From an uncultured Oscillospiraceae bacterium (GTDB lineage: Bacteria > Bacillota > Clostridia > Oscillospirales > Oscillospiraceae): a DNA stretch of 15,307 nucleotides. Made by a program: the position numbers and the translations under genes. The notes beneath the pieces were generated by a model, which was not told the DNA's origin, searched no databases, and saw only the letters and a list, made by a program, of their open reading frames with translations. Each line of letters opens with the position of its first letter. The first letter of the stretch is position 1. The stretch is taken from positions 1-15,307 of the forward strand of contig CAJTOE010000047.1 of NCBI GenBank assembly GCA_910577805.1. The letters are read 5' to 3'. Positions 7,830-15,231 of the stretch are shown one piece after another.

Positions 7830-7843
7830 ATCATTTATTCTTG

Positions 7844-9307
7844 CTAAAGAGCTTCCTGACCTTGAAAAAACGCGGAAAGCTCTGCTTTCTGCCCCAAAAT
7901 CTTCTCACGGGCAGACAAATAGTCCTGGGGGTATTTGGGGTTTGCGAGGCGGAGAATTTCCTGCCCGCCGGGACGGATCAGCTTGGTCACGCCCCCCGCC
8001 CCCAGGGAGAGGACGCTTTGCAGCTCCTCCATCATGACGATATTATAAAGACTCTCCCGGCCCGGCTGGGTCCAGCCCACGTTCTCCAGGGCGCCGGACA
8101 TATATTTCTGCCGGTAGAGGTAGTAGGGCCGGAAGCCGTTCCCGTGTAAGGCCTCGATGGAAAAATCCAGCATGGCGGCGGTTTCCTCCCCGCAGGGGAG
8201 GGCAGAGCCGTCTTCCATCAGGCGGGAGCCTTTTTTCAGGGCCAGGGTGTGTATGGTGACGTTTTCCGGCTCCAGCTCCAGGACCCGGACGAGGGAGGCG
8301 TAAAAGCCATAAAAATTGTCCTGGGGCAGGCCGGCGATCAGGTCCATGTTGATGCAGTCGAAGCCCGTCGCGCGGGCCAGCTCGAAGGCCTCAATGATAT
8401 CCTGGGACGAATGCCGCCGTCCGATGGCCTCCAGCACCTGGTCCTCCAGGGTCTGGGGGTTGATGGAGATGCGGCCCACGCCGCAGGCCTTCAGGACCTT
8501 CAGCTTTTCCTGGGTAATGGTGTCCGGCCGTCCGGCCTCCACGGTGTACTCGGTGCAGGCCGCCAGGGGCAGCTTCTCCCGGCAGGCGGACAGAACACGG
8601 TCCAGCTGCGGGGCGCTCAACACCGTGGGAGTGCCGCCGCCCATGTAAAAAGAGCGCACCTGCAAGCCGAGCCGGCGCAGTACCGCTGCCGCCGCGTCCA
8701 GCTCCTCCAGCAGCAGCTCCACATAGGGGTCCACCAGCTTGAGGGTTTTCCCCACATCCGCGCTGACAAAAGAGCAGTAGGCGCAGCGGGTGGGACAGAA
8801 GGGGACGCCCACGTAGACCGAGACCTGGTCCGGGGCCAGGGACAGCTCCGCCGCCCGGCTGGCCTGGGCGCAGTCCACCGCCATCTGGGCCCGCATGGGG
8901 GAGACGTGATAGCGCTCCTGCAAGCGGGCCTGGGCCTGTTTTGGGGAAAACCCCTCCCGCAGGTCACGGGTGGGCAGCTTTACGGGCCGCACGCCGGTCA
9001 GCGCCCCCCAGGGCAGCTCCCGGCCCAGAAGGGCGGTCCCCGCCTGGTAGAAGGCCAGCTTCAAGGCCCCCGCCAGCTCCCGGTAGCTTGGCTCCTGGAA
9101 GGGACTGCGGCCCAGGGCCTCCCGGCCCTCCCAGACCACCCGCGCGGTCACCGCGTTGTCCTCCAGGGAAAAGGCGGCGCTGTCCTCCCCAGGCTGGGGC
9201 GGCGTTTCGGGGTATTCCGGGTGCTGGCCGGGAAAGAGGGTGAGCATCATTTGCTCCGCCGCGTACTTGTGGGCGGAAAGCGGCGGAGCCAGCATATAAA
9301 GCTTCAT
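7844..9307 (-). CDS. hemZ: Coproporphyrinogen III oxidase-like radical SAM protein HemZ
   Basis: This 487-residue protein is close in length to Bacillus HemZ. It is a HemN-like radical SAM enzyme family linked to oxygen-independent conversion of coproporphyrinogen III to protoporphyrinogen IX. The biochemical role of many HemZ/HemN-like proteins is uncertain, and some are heme chaperones. The N-terminal HemZ-specific region (1-160) includes LTGVRPVKLPTRDL (103-116). The radical SAM core begins at VSVYVGVPFCPTRCAYC, with the 4Fe-4S cysteines C171, C175 and C178. It continues with YMGGGTPT (221-228), the SAM-binding EAGRPDTIT segment and a GVGRISINPQT strand. The C-terminal domain carries the LYRQKYMSGALENVGW motif. 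It starts 4 nt after the hydrolase stop without an obvious ribosome binding site, so re-initiation is likely. HemZ commonly lies near relA, dtd and MBL genes in Clostridia, as here. Confidence 0.9.
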   Translation of the reverse strand: MKLYMLAPPLSAHKYAAEQMMLTLFPGQHPEYPETPPQPGEDSAAFSLEDNAVTARVVWEGREALGRSPFQEPSYRELAGALKLAFYQAGTALLGRELPWGALTGVRPVKLPTRDLREGFSPKQAQARLQERYHVSPMRAQMAVDCAQASRAAELSLAPDQVSVYVGVPFCPTRCAYCSFVSADVGKTLKLVDPYVELLLEELDAAAAVLRRLGLQVRSFYMGGGTPTVLSAPQLDRVLSACREKLPLAACTEYTVEAGRPDTITQEKLKVLKACGVGRISINPQTLEDQVLEAIGRRHSSQDIIEAFELARATGFDCINMDLIAGLPQDNFYGFYASLVRVLELEPENVTIHTLALKKGSRLMEDGSALPCGEETAAMLDFSIEALHGNGFRPYYLYRQKYMSGALENVGWTQPGRESLYNIVMMEELQSVLSLGAGGVTKLIRPGGQEILRLANPKYPQDYLSAREKILGQKAELSAFFQGQEAL

Positions 9308-9311
9308 AAAA

Positions 9312-9923
9312 TTATTTCAGCGCTTCCAGAACGAACACATTGCTTGTGCGCTCCCGGCCCATGGTAGTGGTCCGGTCGTGGCCGGGCAGGACCTGATAGT
9401 CCCCCTCCAGCAGGGCCAGGCGCTTCAGGGACGCGAAAAGCTGCTGGGTGTTGCCGCCGGGGAAGTCGGACCGGCCCATGGACCCGGCAAAGAGCGTATC
9501 GCCGGTGAACAGCACGTCCTCTACCTGAAGGGTCACGCCGCCGGGGGTGTGGCCGGGGGTGTGGATGACGCGGAGGGTCAACGCGCCCAGGGGGATCTCG
9601 TCGCCCTCGTCGTAGTAGAGCAGGTCGCTGATCTGGTCCGCCAGGGGGACCACGTGGAAGCCGGTCCCCTTGGAGTCGGCCTTGTGCAGGTAGACCTTGG
9701 AGTCCGGCAGGGCCTGGTGGAGCGGGGCCACCGCGCCGATGTGGTCGTAGTGGCCGTGGGTCAGCAGGATGTATTCCACCTTCACGCCCTCCACCCGGAC
9801 GGCCTCCAGGATGTCGTCCGCCTGGTCGCCGGGGTCAATGATGGCGGCGGTGTTGGTGGTCTCGTCGATGAGAAAATAGCAGTTCGTAGCCAGCTCGCCT
9901 ACCTGCATGGATTTGATCTTCAT
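9312..9923 (-). CDS. MBL-fold metallo-hydrolase, glyoxalase II-like
   Basis: This 203-residue protein has the compact metallo-beta-lactamase fold of the YcbL/YqgX glyoxalase-II-like group. It keeps the metal ligands in order: THGHYDH (H56, H58, D60, H61), H125 in HTPGHTPGG, D142 in FTGDTLFAGSMGR and H182 in LPGHD. That is a full dinuclear site, so it is probably catalytically active. Relatives hydrolyse thioesters such as S-lactoylglutathione in vitro; since Clostridia usually lack glutathione, the real substrate is open. It is likely cytoplasmic, with no signal peptide. The ATG at 9923 has a clear GGAGGAA site. It lies 20 nt after the stop of the 121-residue unknown gene and immediately before hemZ, a placement common in Clostridia next to rel and dtd. 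Confidence 0.92.
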   Translation of the reverse strand: MKIKSMQVGELATNCYFLIDETTNTAAIIDPGDQADDILEAVRVEGVKVEYILLTHGHYDHIGAVAPLHQALPDSKVYLHKADSKGTGFHVVPLADQISDLLYYDEGDEIPLGALTLRVIHTPGHTPGGVTLQVEDVLFTGDTLFAGSMGRSDFPGGNTQQLFASLKRLALLEGDYQVLPGHDRTTTMGRERTSNVFVLEALK

Positions 9924-9943
9924 GTTGTTCCTCCATTATAGTT

Positions 9944-10309
9944 TCAGTCAAAAAAATTCTCGAAGCCGGACAGCTCCAGAGGCTGCCGGTCATAGGCGGT
10001 CTCAAAGAGCTGAATCACATCGTTCAGCTCCTCAAAGCACCGCTCCATCAGCACCGGCCCGGTTTCGCCCGGAAAGCCGATGCCGGCGATATATTTTCCC
10101 TGGTCCGGGCCTTTCAGGGCGATGGCGCTCTGAATATACCAGTAATTTTTGTCGTTTTGAGGGTCCTTCTGCTCCAGGATCAGAAAGCTGTCATTGTCCG
10201 GGTACAGGTCCTCCAGGGCAAATTCGATGTCATGCCAGTCGAAGGAGCCGGCCAGATTTCCGCCCTCGCTGAGGCTCCAGGGCCAGTCCGGGTTGGGCTG
10301 TACAGTCAT
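9944..10309 (-). CDS. Unrecognised 121-residue acidic protein
   Basis: I do not recognise this protein. It is 121 residues long, acidic, soluble in appearance and rich in aromatic residues, with WPWSLSEGG at the N-terminus and FDWHDIEFALEDLYPDNDSF in the first third. The middle KNYWYIQSAIALKG looks like paired beta strands, and the C-terminal third MERCFEELNDVIQLFETAYD like an amphipathic helix. The pattern could suit a small alpha/beta protein such as an immunity- or SMI1-like domain, but this is speculation. There are no cysteine clusters, membrane segments or signal peptide. The frame is open to 10336. I chose the ATG at 10309 because GGAGGG lies 8 nt upstream, and the first ATG at 10336 would overlap the dtd stop. 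It sits between dtd (23 nt away) and the MBL gene and is probably co-transcribed with both. Confidence 0.75.
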   Translation of the reverse strand: MTVQPNPDWPWSLSEGGNLAGSFDWHDIEFALEDLYPDNDSFLILEQKDPQNDKNYWYIQSAIALKGPDQGKYIAGIGFPGETGPVLMERCFEELNDVIQLFETAYDRQPLELSGFENFFD

Positions 10310-10332
10310 TGCGCATCCCTCCAAAATCATTT

Positions 10333-10773
10333 TCAAGCATCCAGTTCAAACAAAATAGTCACCGGTCCGTCGTTGACGGAGGCCACCTGCATATCCGCGC
10401 CGAACTCTCCGTGCTCCACCTGGAAGCCGCGGGTCCGGCACTGGTCCAAAAAGCGCTCATAGAGCGGGATAGCCACATCCGGCTTGGCGGCTCCGGTGAA
10501 GCCGGGGCGGCGGCTTTTGGTGTCGGCGTACAGCGTGAACTGGGACACGGCCAAAATTGCGCCGCCCACCTGCTCCAGGTTCAAATTCATTTTTCCGGCC
10601 TCGTCCTCAAAGACCCGCAGGTTGCAGATTTTCTCCGCCAGCTTGTCGCAGATTTCCGGGGTGTCGTTGGGACCCACCCCCAGCAGGACCAGATAGCCCT
10701 TTTCAATGGCGCCGTTTACCTTCCCCTCAATGATCACGGAGGCGGAGGAAACGCGGGTTACTACTGCGCGCAT
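10333..10773 (-). CDS. dtd: D-aminoacyl-tRNA deacylase Dtd
   Basis: This 146-residue protein has the usual length for the family. Dtd cleaves D-amino acids (and mischarged glycine) from tRNA, so that D-amino acids do not block or enter translation; it acts as a cytoplasmic homodimer. It starts with the family N-terminus MRAVVTRVSSASVIIEG and contains SQFTLYAD (77-84) with the conserved Thr80. It also has the cross-subunit GPVT motif (136-139) in SVNDGPVTILFE; its Gly-Pro is the chiral-proofreading element. The ATG at 10773 follows AAAGGAG. In B. subtilis and many Clostridia dtd follows relA directly, sometimes overlapping it. Here the two are 302 bp apart, separated by an inverted-repeat element, so dtd may depend on read-through from rel or on an undetected promoter. 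Confidence 0.95.
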   Translation of the reverse strand: MRAVVTRVSSASVIIEGKVNGAIEKGYLVLLGVGPNDTPEICDKLAEKICNLRVFEDEAGKMNLNLEQVGGAILAVSQFTLYADTKSRRPGFTGAAKPDVAIPLYERFLDQCRTRGFQVEHGEFGADMQVASVNDGPVTILFELDA

Positions 10774-10893
10774 AGACAGAACGCTCCTTTCTTTGTCACC
10801 CTCTTATCACCCTCATCCGTCACGGCTTCGCCGTGCCACCTTCCCCCGTTAGGGGGAAGGCTTGGGTGCGGTGGCTGGGGATAGTCTCTACAG

Positions 10894-10912
10894 GGGCGGC
10901 CGAAGGCCGCCC
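10894..10912. repeat. Perfect palindrome in the element core
   Basis: GGGCGGCC and GGCCGCCC flank a GAA loop, giving an 8-bp all-GC stem. It has no T-run on either side, so it is not a standard terminator. It sits in the core of the inverted-repeat element and may be a structural part of it. Confidence 0.75.
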
Positions 10913-10915
10913 GTT

Positions 10916-10930
10916 GGCTGCATTGCAGCC
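10916..10930. repeat. Short palindrome in the element core
   Basis: GGCTGC and GCAGCC pair around an ATT loop, three bases after the preceding palindrome. The two form a tandem hairpin pair in the centre of the repeat element. Function is unknown. Confidence 0.65.
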
Positions 10931-11075
10931 CTTTACTGGTCTGGGTGTAAATCTTCTGGGTTGGAGTGTCACGAAAAGACTTCCAGTTCTTCTCCGAAAG
11001 CCTTCCCCCCCTGGCGGGGGAAGGTGGCACCGCCGCAGGCGGTGACGGATGAGGGGGAGGGAGCCGCCCCGCGCC

Positions 11076-13301
11076 TCATTTCCCCGTAGCCCGGACCACC
11101 TGATACACACCCTGAATATTATTCAGCTTATTGGTAATGGAAGCCAGCTCCTCCTTGTCCTTGACCTCCAGCTCAATGTGAACGACCGCATAGCCGTCGG
11201 CCATGGAGCGGGCGGACAGCGCCGTCACCTTTACCTTGGCGGCGGACAGCACCATCGCCACATCCAGCGCGATGCCGTCCCGGTCCTTGGCGGACAGCTC
11301 CAGATTGGTCTTGTAGTTGGGCAGACCGCCCTCCACCCAGGATACCCGCACCCAGCGGTCCTCCTCACCGGGCTTGCGCCGGTCGGGGTCCGCGTTGGGG
11401 CAGTCCTGCCGGTGGACCGACACGCCGTAGCCCCTGGTAATAAAGCCGATGACCGGGTCCCCCGGCACCGGGGAGCAGCACTTGGAAAATTTTACTAAGC
11501 AGTTGCCCAGACCCTCCACGATAATGCCGGAGTCGGAGTGCTTGGGCGTCTTGCCGCCCCCGCCGGTAAAGCCGGGAATGACCATGCTTTCCGCGGTGGT
11601 CTTGGCGGCGGAGGCGATGCGCTCCGCCTGGAGGCGGCCCAGCCGCTGCAGCTCGTCCTGGACCTGGGCCACGGTCTTGGCGGCGGTGGTCCCGCCGTAG
11701 CCGATGGCGGCGTACAGCTCGTCCAGAGTCCCATGGCGGACCTTATGCAGGATATGGGACAGGACCGCTTCGTTGGTCACCGCCTCCAGCTTCAGCCCCG
11801 CCCGGCGCAGTTCTGTTTCAAACATGCTCCGGCCGGTGGCAATATTCTCCTCCCGCTTCTCCCGCTTGAACCACTGGCGTATCTTGTTCCGGGCCTCATT
11901 GCTCTTGGCCATCTTCAGCCAGTCCCGGCTGGGGCCTTTGGCGTTCTTGGCCGTAAGGACTTCCACGATGTCGCCGTTGGACAGGGCGTGGTCATAGGGG
12001 ACCATCCGGCCATTGACCTTGGCCCCCACCATCCGATTGCCTACGGCGGAGTGGATGGAGTAGGCAAAGTCGATGGGAGTGGCCCCGGCGGGCAGGCTCT
12101 TCACGTCCCCGTTGGGGGTGAACACGAACACCTCGTCGGCGAACATATCCACCTTTAACGTCCGGACGAACTCCTCCGCGTCGGTGTCCTGCTGGCTCTC
12201 CAGCAGGCGGCGGACCCACTCGAAATCATGCTCCGTACCCAGATTCTTGTTGGCCATGCCCTGCTTGTACTTCCAGTGGGCGGCGATGCCGTATTCCGCC
12301 GTCTGGTGCATCTCCCAGGTGCGGATCTGCACCTCAAAGGGGATGCCCTCCCGGCCGATGACCGTGGTGTGCAGGGACTGGTACAGGTTGGGCTTGGGGG
12401 TGCTGATATAGTCCTTGAACCGGCCCAGCACCGGGTTGAACATGTCGTGGATGCAGCCCAGCACGTTATAGCACTCCGGGATGTCGTCCACGATGACCCG
12501 GAAGGCGTATAAATCGAAAATTTCGTCCAGGGTCTTGTTCTGGGCGAACATTTTGCGGTAAATGGAGTACGTGTGCTTCACCCGTCCGTAGACCTTGCAG
12601 GCGACATTGGCGTCCTGGAGGCGCTGGCTGATGCGCCGCTGGATGCCGGCCAGAAAATCCTCGTGGGCGGAGGAGCGGGCGGCCAGCTCCGTTTCGATCT
12701 CTTTATAACCCACCGGGTCCAGATAGCGCAGAGACAGGTCCTCCAGCTCCCACTTGAGCTTCTGCATACCTAAGCGGTGGGCGATGGGGGCGTAAATCTC
12801 CATGGTCTCCAGGCTCTTTTCCCGCTGCTTGGTGGGGGACTGGTATTCCATGGTGCGCATATTGTGCAGGCGGTCGCAGATTTTGATTAAAATCACCCGG
12901 ATGTCCTGGGCCATAGCCATGAACATCTTGCGCAGATTTTCCATCTGCTGCTCTTCCTTGCTGGTGTAGTGGACGCGGGAGAGCTTGGTGACCCCCTCCA
13001 CCAGAGCGGCTACCGGCTCGCCGAAGCGCTTGGCGATGTCCTCATGGGTGGCCTTGGTGTCCTCAATGCAGTCGTGGAGCAGGGCGGAGATCACTGAGTC
13101 CGGGTCCAGGTTCAGGTCGGCCACGATCTCCGCCACCGCCAGGGGGTGGGTGATATAGGGAGAGCCGTCCTTACGCAGCTGTCCATTGTGGGCGGAGTCC
13201 GCGTAGGTGAAAGCGGAAAACATCCGCTGTGTATCCAAATCAGGGGCGTAAGATAAAATTTTGTCCTCCAACGCCTGATAGCGGGCCAAAATAGGGTCCA
13301 T
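11076..13301 (-). CDS. relA: Bifunctional (p)ppGpp synthetase/hydrolase Rel
   Basis: This 741-residue long RSH protein makes and degrades the alarmone (p)ppGpp in the stringent response. The N-terminal HD hydrolase domain is intact: H52 in YITHPL, H76-D77 in LLHDCIEDT and D143 in ICDRLHNM. The synthetase domain has GRVKHTYSIYRKM (239-251), RFKDYISTPKPNLYQSLHTT (294-313) and EVQIRTWEMH (323-332). The TGS domain is about 387-450 (DEVFVFTPNGDVKSLPAGAT), followed by a helical region. A conserved-cysteine segment (KCCSPVPGDPVIGFITRGYG) and a C-terminal ACT domain (last ~75 residues) complete the ribosome-binding half. With both active sites conserved it should be bifunctional, as in other Bacillota. 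The ATG at 13301 has a GAGGTG site. It starts 22 nt after the recJ stop, without the apt gene that lies between them in B. subtilis. Confidence 0.97.
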   Translation of the reverse strand: MDPILARYQALEDKILSYAPDLDTQRMFSAFTYADSAHNGQLRKDGSPYITHPLAVAEIVADLNLDPDSVISALLHDCIEDTKATHEDIAKRFGEPVAALVEGVTKLSRVHYTSKEEQQMENLRKMFMAMAQDIRVILIKICDRLHNMRTMEYQSPTKQREKSLETMEIYAPIAHRLGMQKLKWELEDLSLRYLDPVGYKEIETELAARSSAHEDFLAGIQRRISQRLQDANVACKVYGRVKHTYSIYRKMFAQNKTLDEIFDLYAFRVIVDDIPECYNVLGCIHDMFNPVLGRFKDYISTPKPNLYQSLHTTVIGREGIPFEVQIRTWEMHQTAEYGIAAHWKYKQGMANKNLGTEHDFEWVRRLLESQQDTDAEEFVRTLKVDMFADEVFVFTPNGDVKSLPAGATPIDFAYSIHSAVGNRMVGAKVNGRMVPYDHALSNGDIVEVLTAKNAKGPSRDWLKMAKSNEARNKIRQWFKREKREENIATGRSMFETELRRAGLKLEAVTNEAVLSHILHKVRHGTLDELYAAIGYGGTTAAKTVAQVQDELQRLGRLQAERIASAAKTTAESMVIPGFTGGGGKTPKHSDSGIIVEGLGNCLVKFSKCCSPVPGDPVIGFITRGYGVSVHRQDCPNADPDRRKPGEEDRWVRVSWVEGGLPNYKTNLELSAKDRDGIALDVAMVLSAAKVKVTALSARSMADGYAVVHIELEVKDKEELASITNKLNNIQGVYQVVRATGK

Positions 13302-13323
13302 AACGACACCTCGCTTCTGTGTA

Positions 13324-15231
13324 TTATCCCTCCGCCCACTGGCGCAGGCGGCGTAAAATCTCGCTGGCCTCCAGATCGACCTTGTGCTCCGGCCGGTGGA
13401 GGCTGATTTGCAGCTGGTCCGCCCGGCTGTTCAGGGAAATCAAACCCCGCTCCTGAAAGATTTCCAGGCACAGCTGCACATGGACCTGGGCCTCCCGGTG
13501 GCCGGACTTCCGGGCCACGCCCTTGGCAATCCGGGGGGCGGAGTCCTCCAGCACCGGGGCCTGGAGGCACTGGCGCTCCAGATAGCGCCACAGGTCCGCG
13601 AAATCGGCCCGGCTGGGCAGCAGAAGCTGGGCCTCCGCCGGGGAGAGGCGGTCCCCATGCCGGTATTTTTCAAACGCGGCCCGCTCCCACTGGGCGCGGG
13701 TCAGGGCGGGGCGCAGATCGACCAGCTGAAGCTGCACCGACCGCACGCCGCGGAATTCGTTGATCTGGGGGGAGAACGCCGCGTCCACCCGGCTGCCCAG
13801 GGAAATGCCAAGCTCCTGGGGGGCGGCGGAGAAGAAAATAGCCTCCAGAGCGCTGCCCTTGGCCTCCAGGCGCAGCTTTAAATGCCGGCCCCGGCCCACC
13901 TGGCTCAGGCCCGTCACCTGGGCCCCCAGCAGGGCCAGCACCGGACGGGGACACCCCTGGCCGCATGGCTCCAGCCGGTCCAGGGCCTCCACGTTCTCCA
14001 CAGTCAGCTCCTCCGGCCGGACCGCCGCGTCGATGACCAGGGGGGCGGCGGAGAAGGTCTCCTCCCGGCGGGCCTTGGAGATGGCCTGCCGCAGGCGCTG
14101 GGTCAGGGCGGGGATATTTTCCTCCCGGACGGTGAAGCCCGCCGCCAGGGCGTGGCCCCCGAACCCCTCCAGCAGGTCGCCGCAGCCCTCCAGCAGGCGG
14201 AACAGGTTGACGCCGCCCCAGGAGCGGCAGGAGCCTTTTCCGATCCCCTCGTGAAGGCAGATCATAAAGGCGGGACAGCTGTAGCGCTCCGACAGGCGGG
14301 AGGCCACAATGCCCACCACCCCCTGGTGCCAGGAGTCCCCGGCCAGAAGCACCGCCTCCTGCTGGGGGGAGCGGTCCAGCTGCTGGACGCATTCCTGAAA
14401 GATATCGCCCTCCACCGCCTGCCGGTCCCGGTTCAGGCTGCACAGCTCCGCCGCCAGCGCGTCCCCCCGTGCCGCGTCCTGGGTGAGCAGAAGCTCCAGG
14501 GCCAGGCGCGCCCGGCCCATCCGGCCCGCGGCGTTGATGCGGGGAGCCAGGGTATAGCCCACCAGAGAGGTGGTCAGAGGCCGGCCCTCCAGCCCCACCT
14601 CCCGCAGAAGGGAGCGCAGGCCCAGGCGGGGGGTATGCTCCAGAATCTCCAGGCCCCTGGCCACGATGGCGCGGTTTTCGCCCTCCATGGGCATCACGTC
14701 GGCGATGGTCCCGATGGCGGCCAGGTCCAGATAGCGCTCCAGGATGTGGTCCCGCTCCTCCGGCGGAGTCAGGGCCAGGGCCAGCTTCAGGGCCACCCCT
14801 ACCCCCGCCAGGCCGGAAAAGGGATAGGGGCAGTCCGTGCGGCAGGGGTCCACCACTGCCGCCGCCTGGGGGATGCGCTGCTTGCACTCATGGTGGTCGG
14901 TGACCACCACGTCCATGCCTAATTCCCTGGCGAACTCCACCTCGTCCACGGCGGTGATGCCGCAGTCCACGGTGACAATGAGGGAGACCCCCTGGTCCTT
15001 CAGGTGGGCGGCGGCCTCCCGGTTCAGGCCGTAGCCCTCCTCCATCCGGTCGGGGATGTAGGAGAGGACATCCAGCCCCCAGCGGCGCAGGAAGTCGGTC
15101 AGCAGACAGGTGGAGGTGATACCGTCCACATCGTAATCGCCATAGACGGCGGTGCGCTCACCCGCCTGACGGGCCTGCTCCAGCCGGTTTCGCGCCCGGT
15201 CCATGTCCGCGAAAAGCTCCGGGGGGTGCAT
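13324..15231 (-). CDS. recJ: Single-stranded-DNA 5'-3' exonuclease RecJ (N-terminus disrupted or incomplete)
   Basis: RecJ degrades single-stranded DNA 5' to 3' in recombination and repair. The 635 residues from the ATG at 15231 hold the DHH phosphoesterase motifs GDYDVDGITSTCLL (31-44), VDCGIT (88-93) and VTDHHE (110-115). The DHHA1 region follows, with RINAAGRMGRA (231-241) and GFGGHALAAGF (356-366), then an OB-fold-like part. A C-terminal extension (about 550-635: SGHREAQVHVQLCLEIFQER) looks like a winged helix, as in clostridial RecJ. GDYDVDG sits only 31 residues from this ATG, against about 70-80 in typical RecJ. RecJ-like sequence (GQACALLRPKDQP) continues in frame before the ATG, up to a TAG at 15298-15300. 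The true start is therefore probably outside the window, with the frame broken near its edge. An AAGGA before 15231 could allow a shortened start. Confidence 0.9.
   Translation of the reverse strand: MHPPELFADMDRARNRLEQARQAGERTAVYGDYDVDGITSTCLLTDFLRRWGLDVLSYIPDRMEEGYGLNREAAAHLKDQGVSLIVTVDCGITAVDEVEFARELGMDVVVTDHHECKQRIPQAAAVVDPCRTDCPYPFSGLAGVGVALKLALALTPPEERDHILERYLDLAAIGTIADVMPMEGENRAIVARGLEILEHTPRLGLRSLLREVGLEGRPLTTSLVGYTLAPRINAAGRMGRARLALELLLTQDAARGDALAAELCSLNRDRQAVEGDIFQECVQQLDRSPQQEAVLLAGDSWHQGVVGIVASRLSERYSCPAFMICLHEGIGKGSCRSWGGVNLFRLLEGCGDLLEGFGGHALAAGFTVREENIPALTQRLRQAISKARREETFSAAPLVIDAAVRPEELTVENVEALDRLEPCGQGCPRPVLALLGAQVTGLSQVGRGRHLKLRLEAKGSALEAIFFSAAPQELGISLGSRVDAAFSPQINEFRGVRSVQLQLVDLRPALTRAQWERAAFEKYRHGDRLSPAEAQLLLPSRADFADLWRYLERQCLQAPVLEDSAPRIAKGVARKSGHREAQVHVQLCLEIFQERGLISLNSRADQLQISLHRPEHKVDLEASEILRRLRQWAEG

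Larger units (their letters stand above)
10810..11055. repeat. MITE-like element with long terminal inverted repeats
   Basis: The left arm (10810-10863) and right arm (10998-11055) are near-complements of each other. Both read CCCTCATCCGTCAC inward from the ends, then a short hairpin, then GTGCCACCTTCCCCC, a second hairpin and AAGGCTT. Each arm therefore carries two local palindromes: left 10821-10835 and 10839-10860, right 11028-11044 and 11001-11024. The core (10864-10997) has two more, at 10894-10912 and 10916-10930. No coding sequence or transposase is present, and I see no clear target-site duplication. It resembles the non-autonomous repeats common in Clostridia genomes as I recall them, which I cannot check here. 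It starts 20 bp after the rel stop and could affect transcript ends or stability between rel and dtd. Confidence 0.8.
10774..11075. other. rel-dtd intergenic region
   Basis: This is the only stretch of about 300 bases without a gene. Most of it (10810-11055) is the inverted-repeat element described separately. The 36 bp next to dtd hold its ribosome binding site (AAAGGAG) and a short direct repeat, TCACCCTC, at 10796-10803 and 10807-10814. I found no convincing -35/-10 pair and no hairpin followed by a T-run on the minus strand. Short open frames on both strands here look like by-products of the repeat. Confidence 0.7.

Noticed and set aside
6425..8149. Long plus-strand open frame (574 codons) opposite the GH13 gene, with similar ones at 4070-5155, 2614-3999 and 8249-9367
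   Set aside because: These mirror real minus-strand genes in high-GC DNA. Their translations are Gly/Pro/Arg/His-rich without family motifs, while the opposite strand carries clear domains.
9935..9940. TATAAT on the minus strand just before the MBL gene, as a possible -10 box
   Set aside because: There is no -35 box 16-18 bp upstream (TTGACT is only 5 bp away), and transcription would begin inside the ribosome binding site.
10839..10860. Strong GC hairpin CCTTCCCCC/GGGGGAAGG as a rho-independent terminator for rel
   Set aside because: No T-run follows on the minus strand, and the same hairpin recurs in the other arm of the inverted-repeat element, so it is part of the repeat.
10833..11045. 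Small plus- and minus-strand open frames in the rel-dtd gap (70-96 codons)
   Set aside because: They run through the inverted-repeat arms, lack good ribosome binding sites and show no protein-like pattern.
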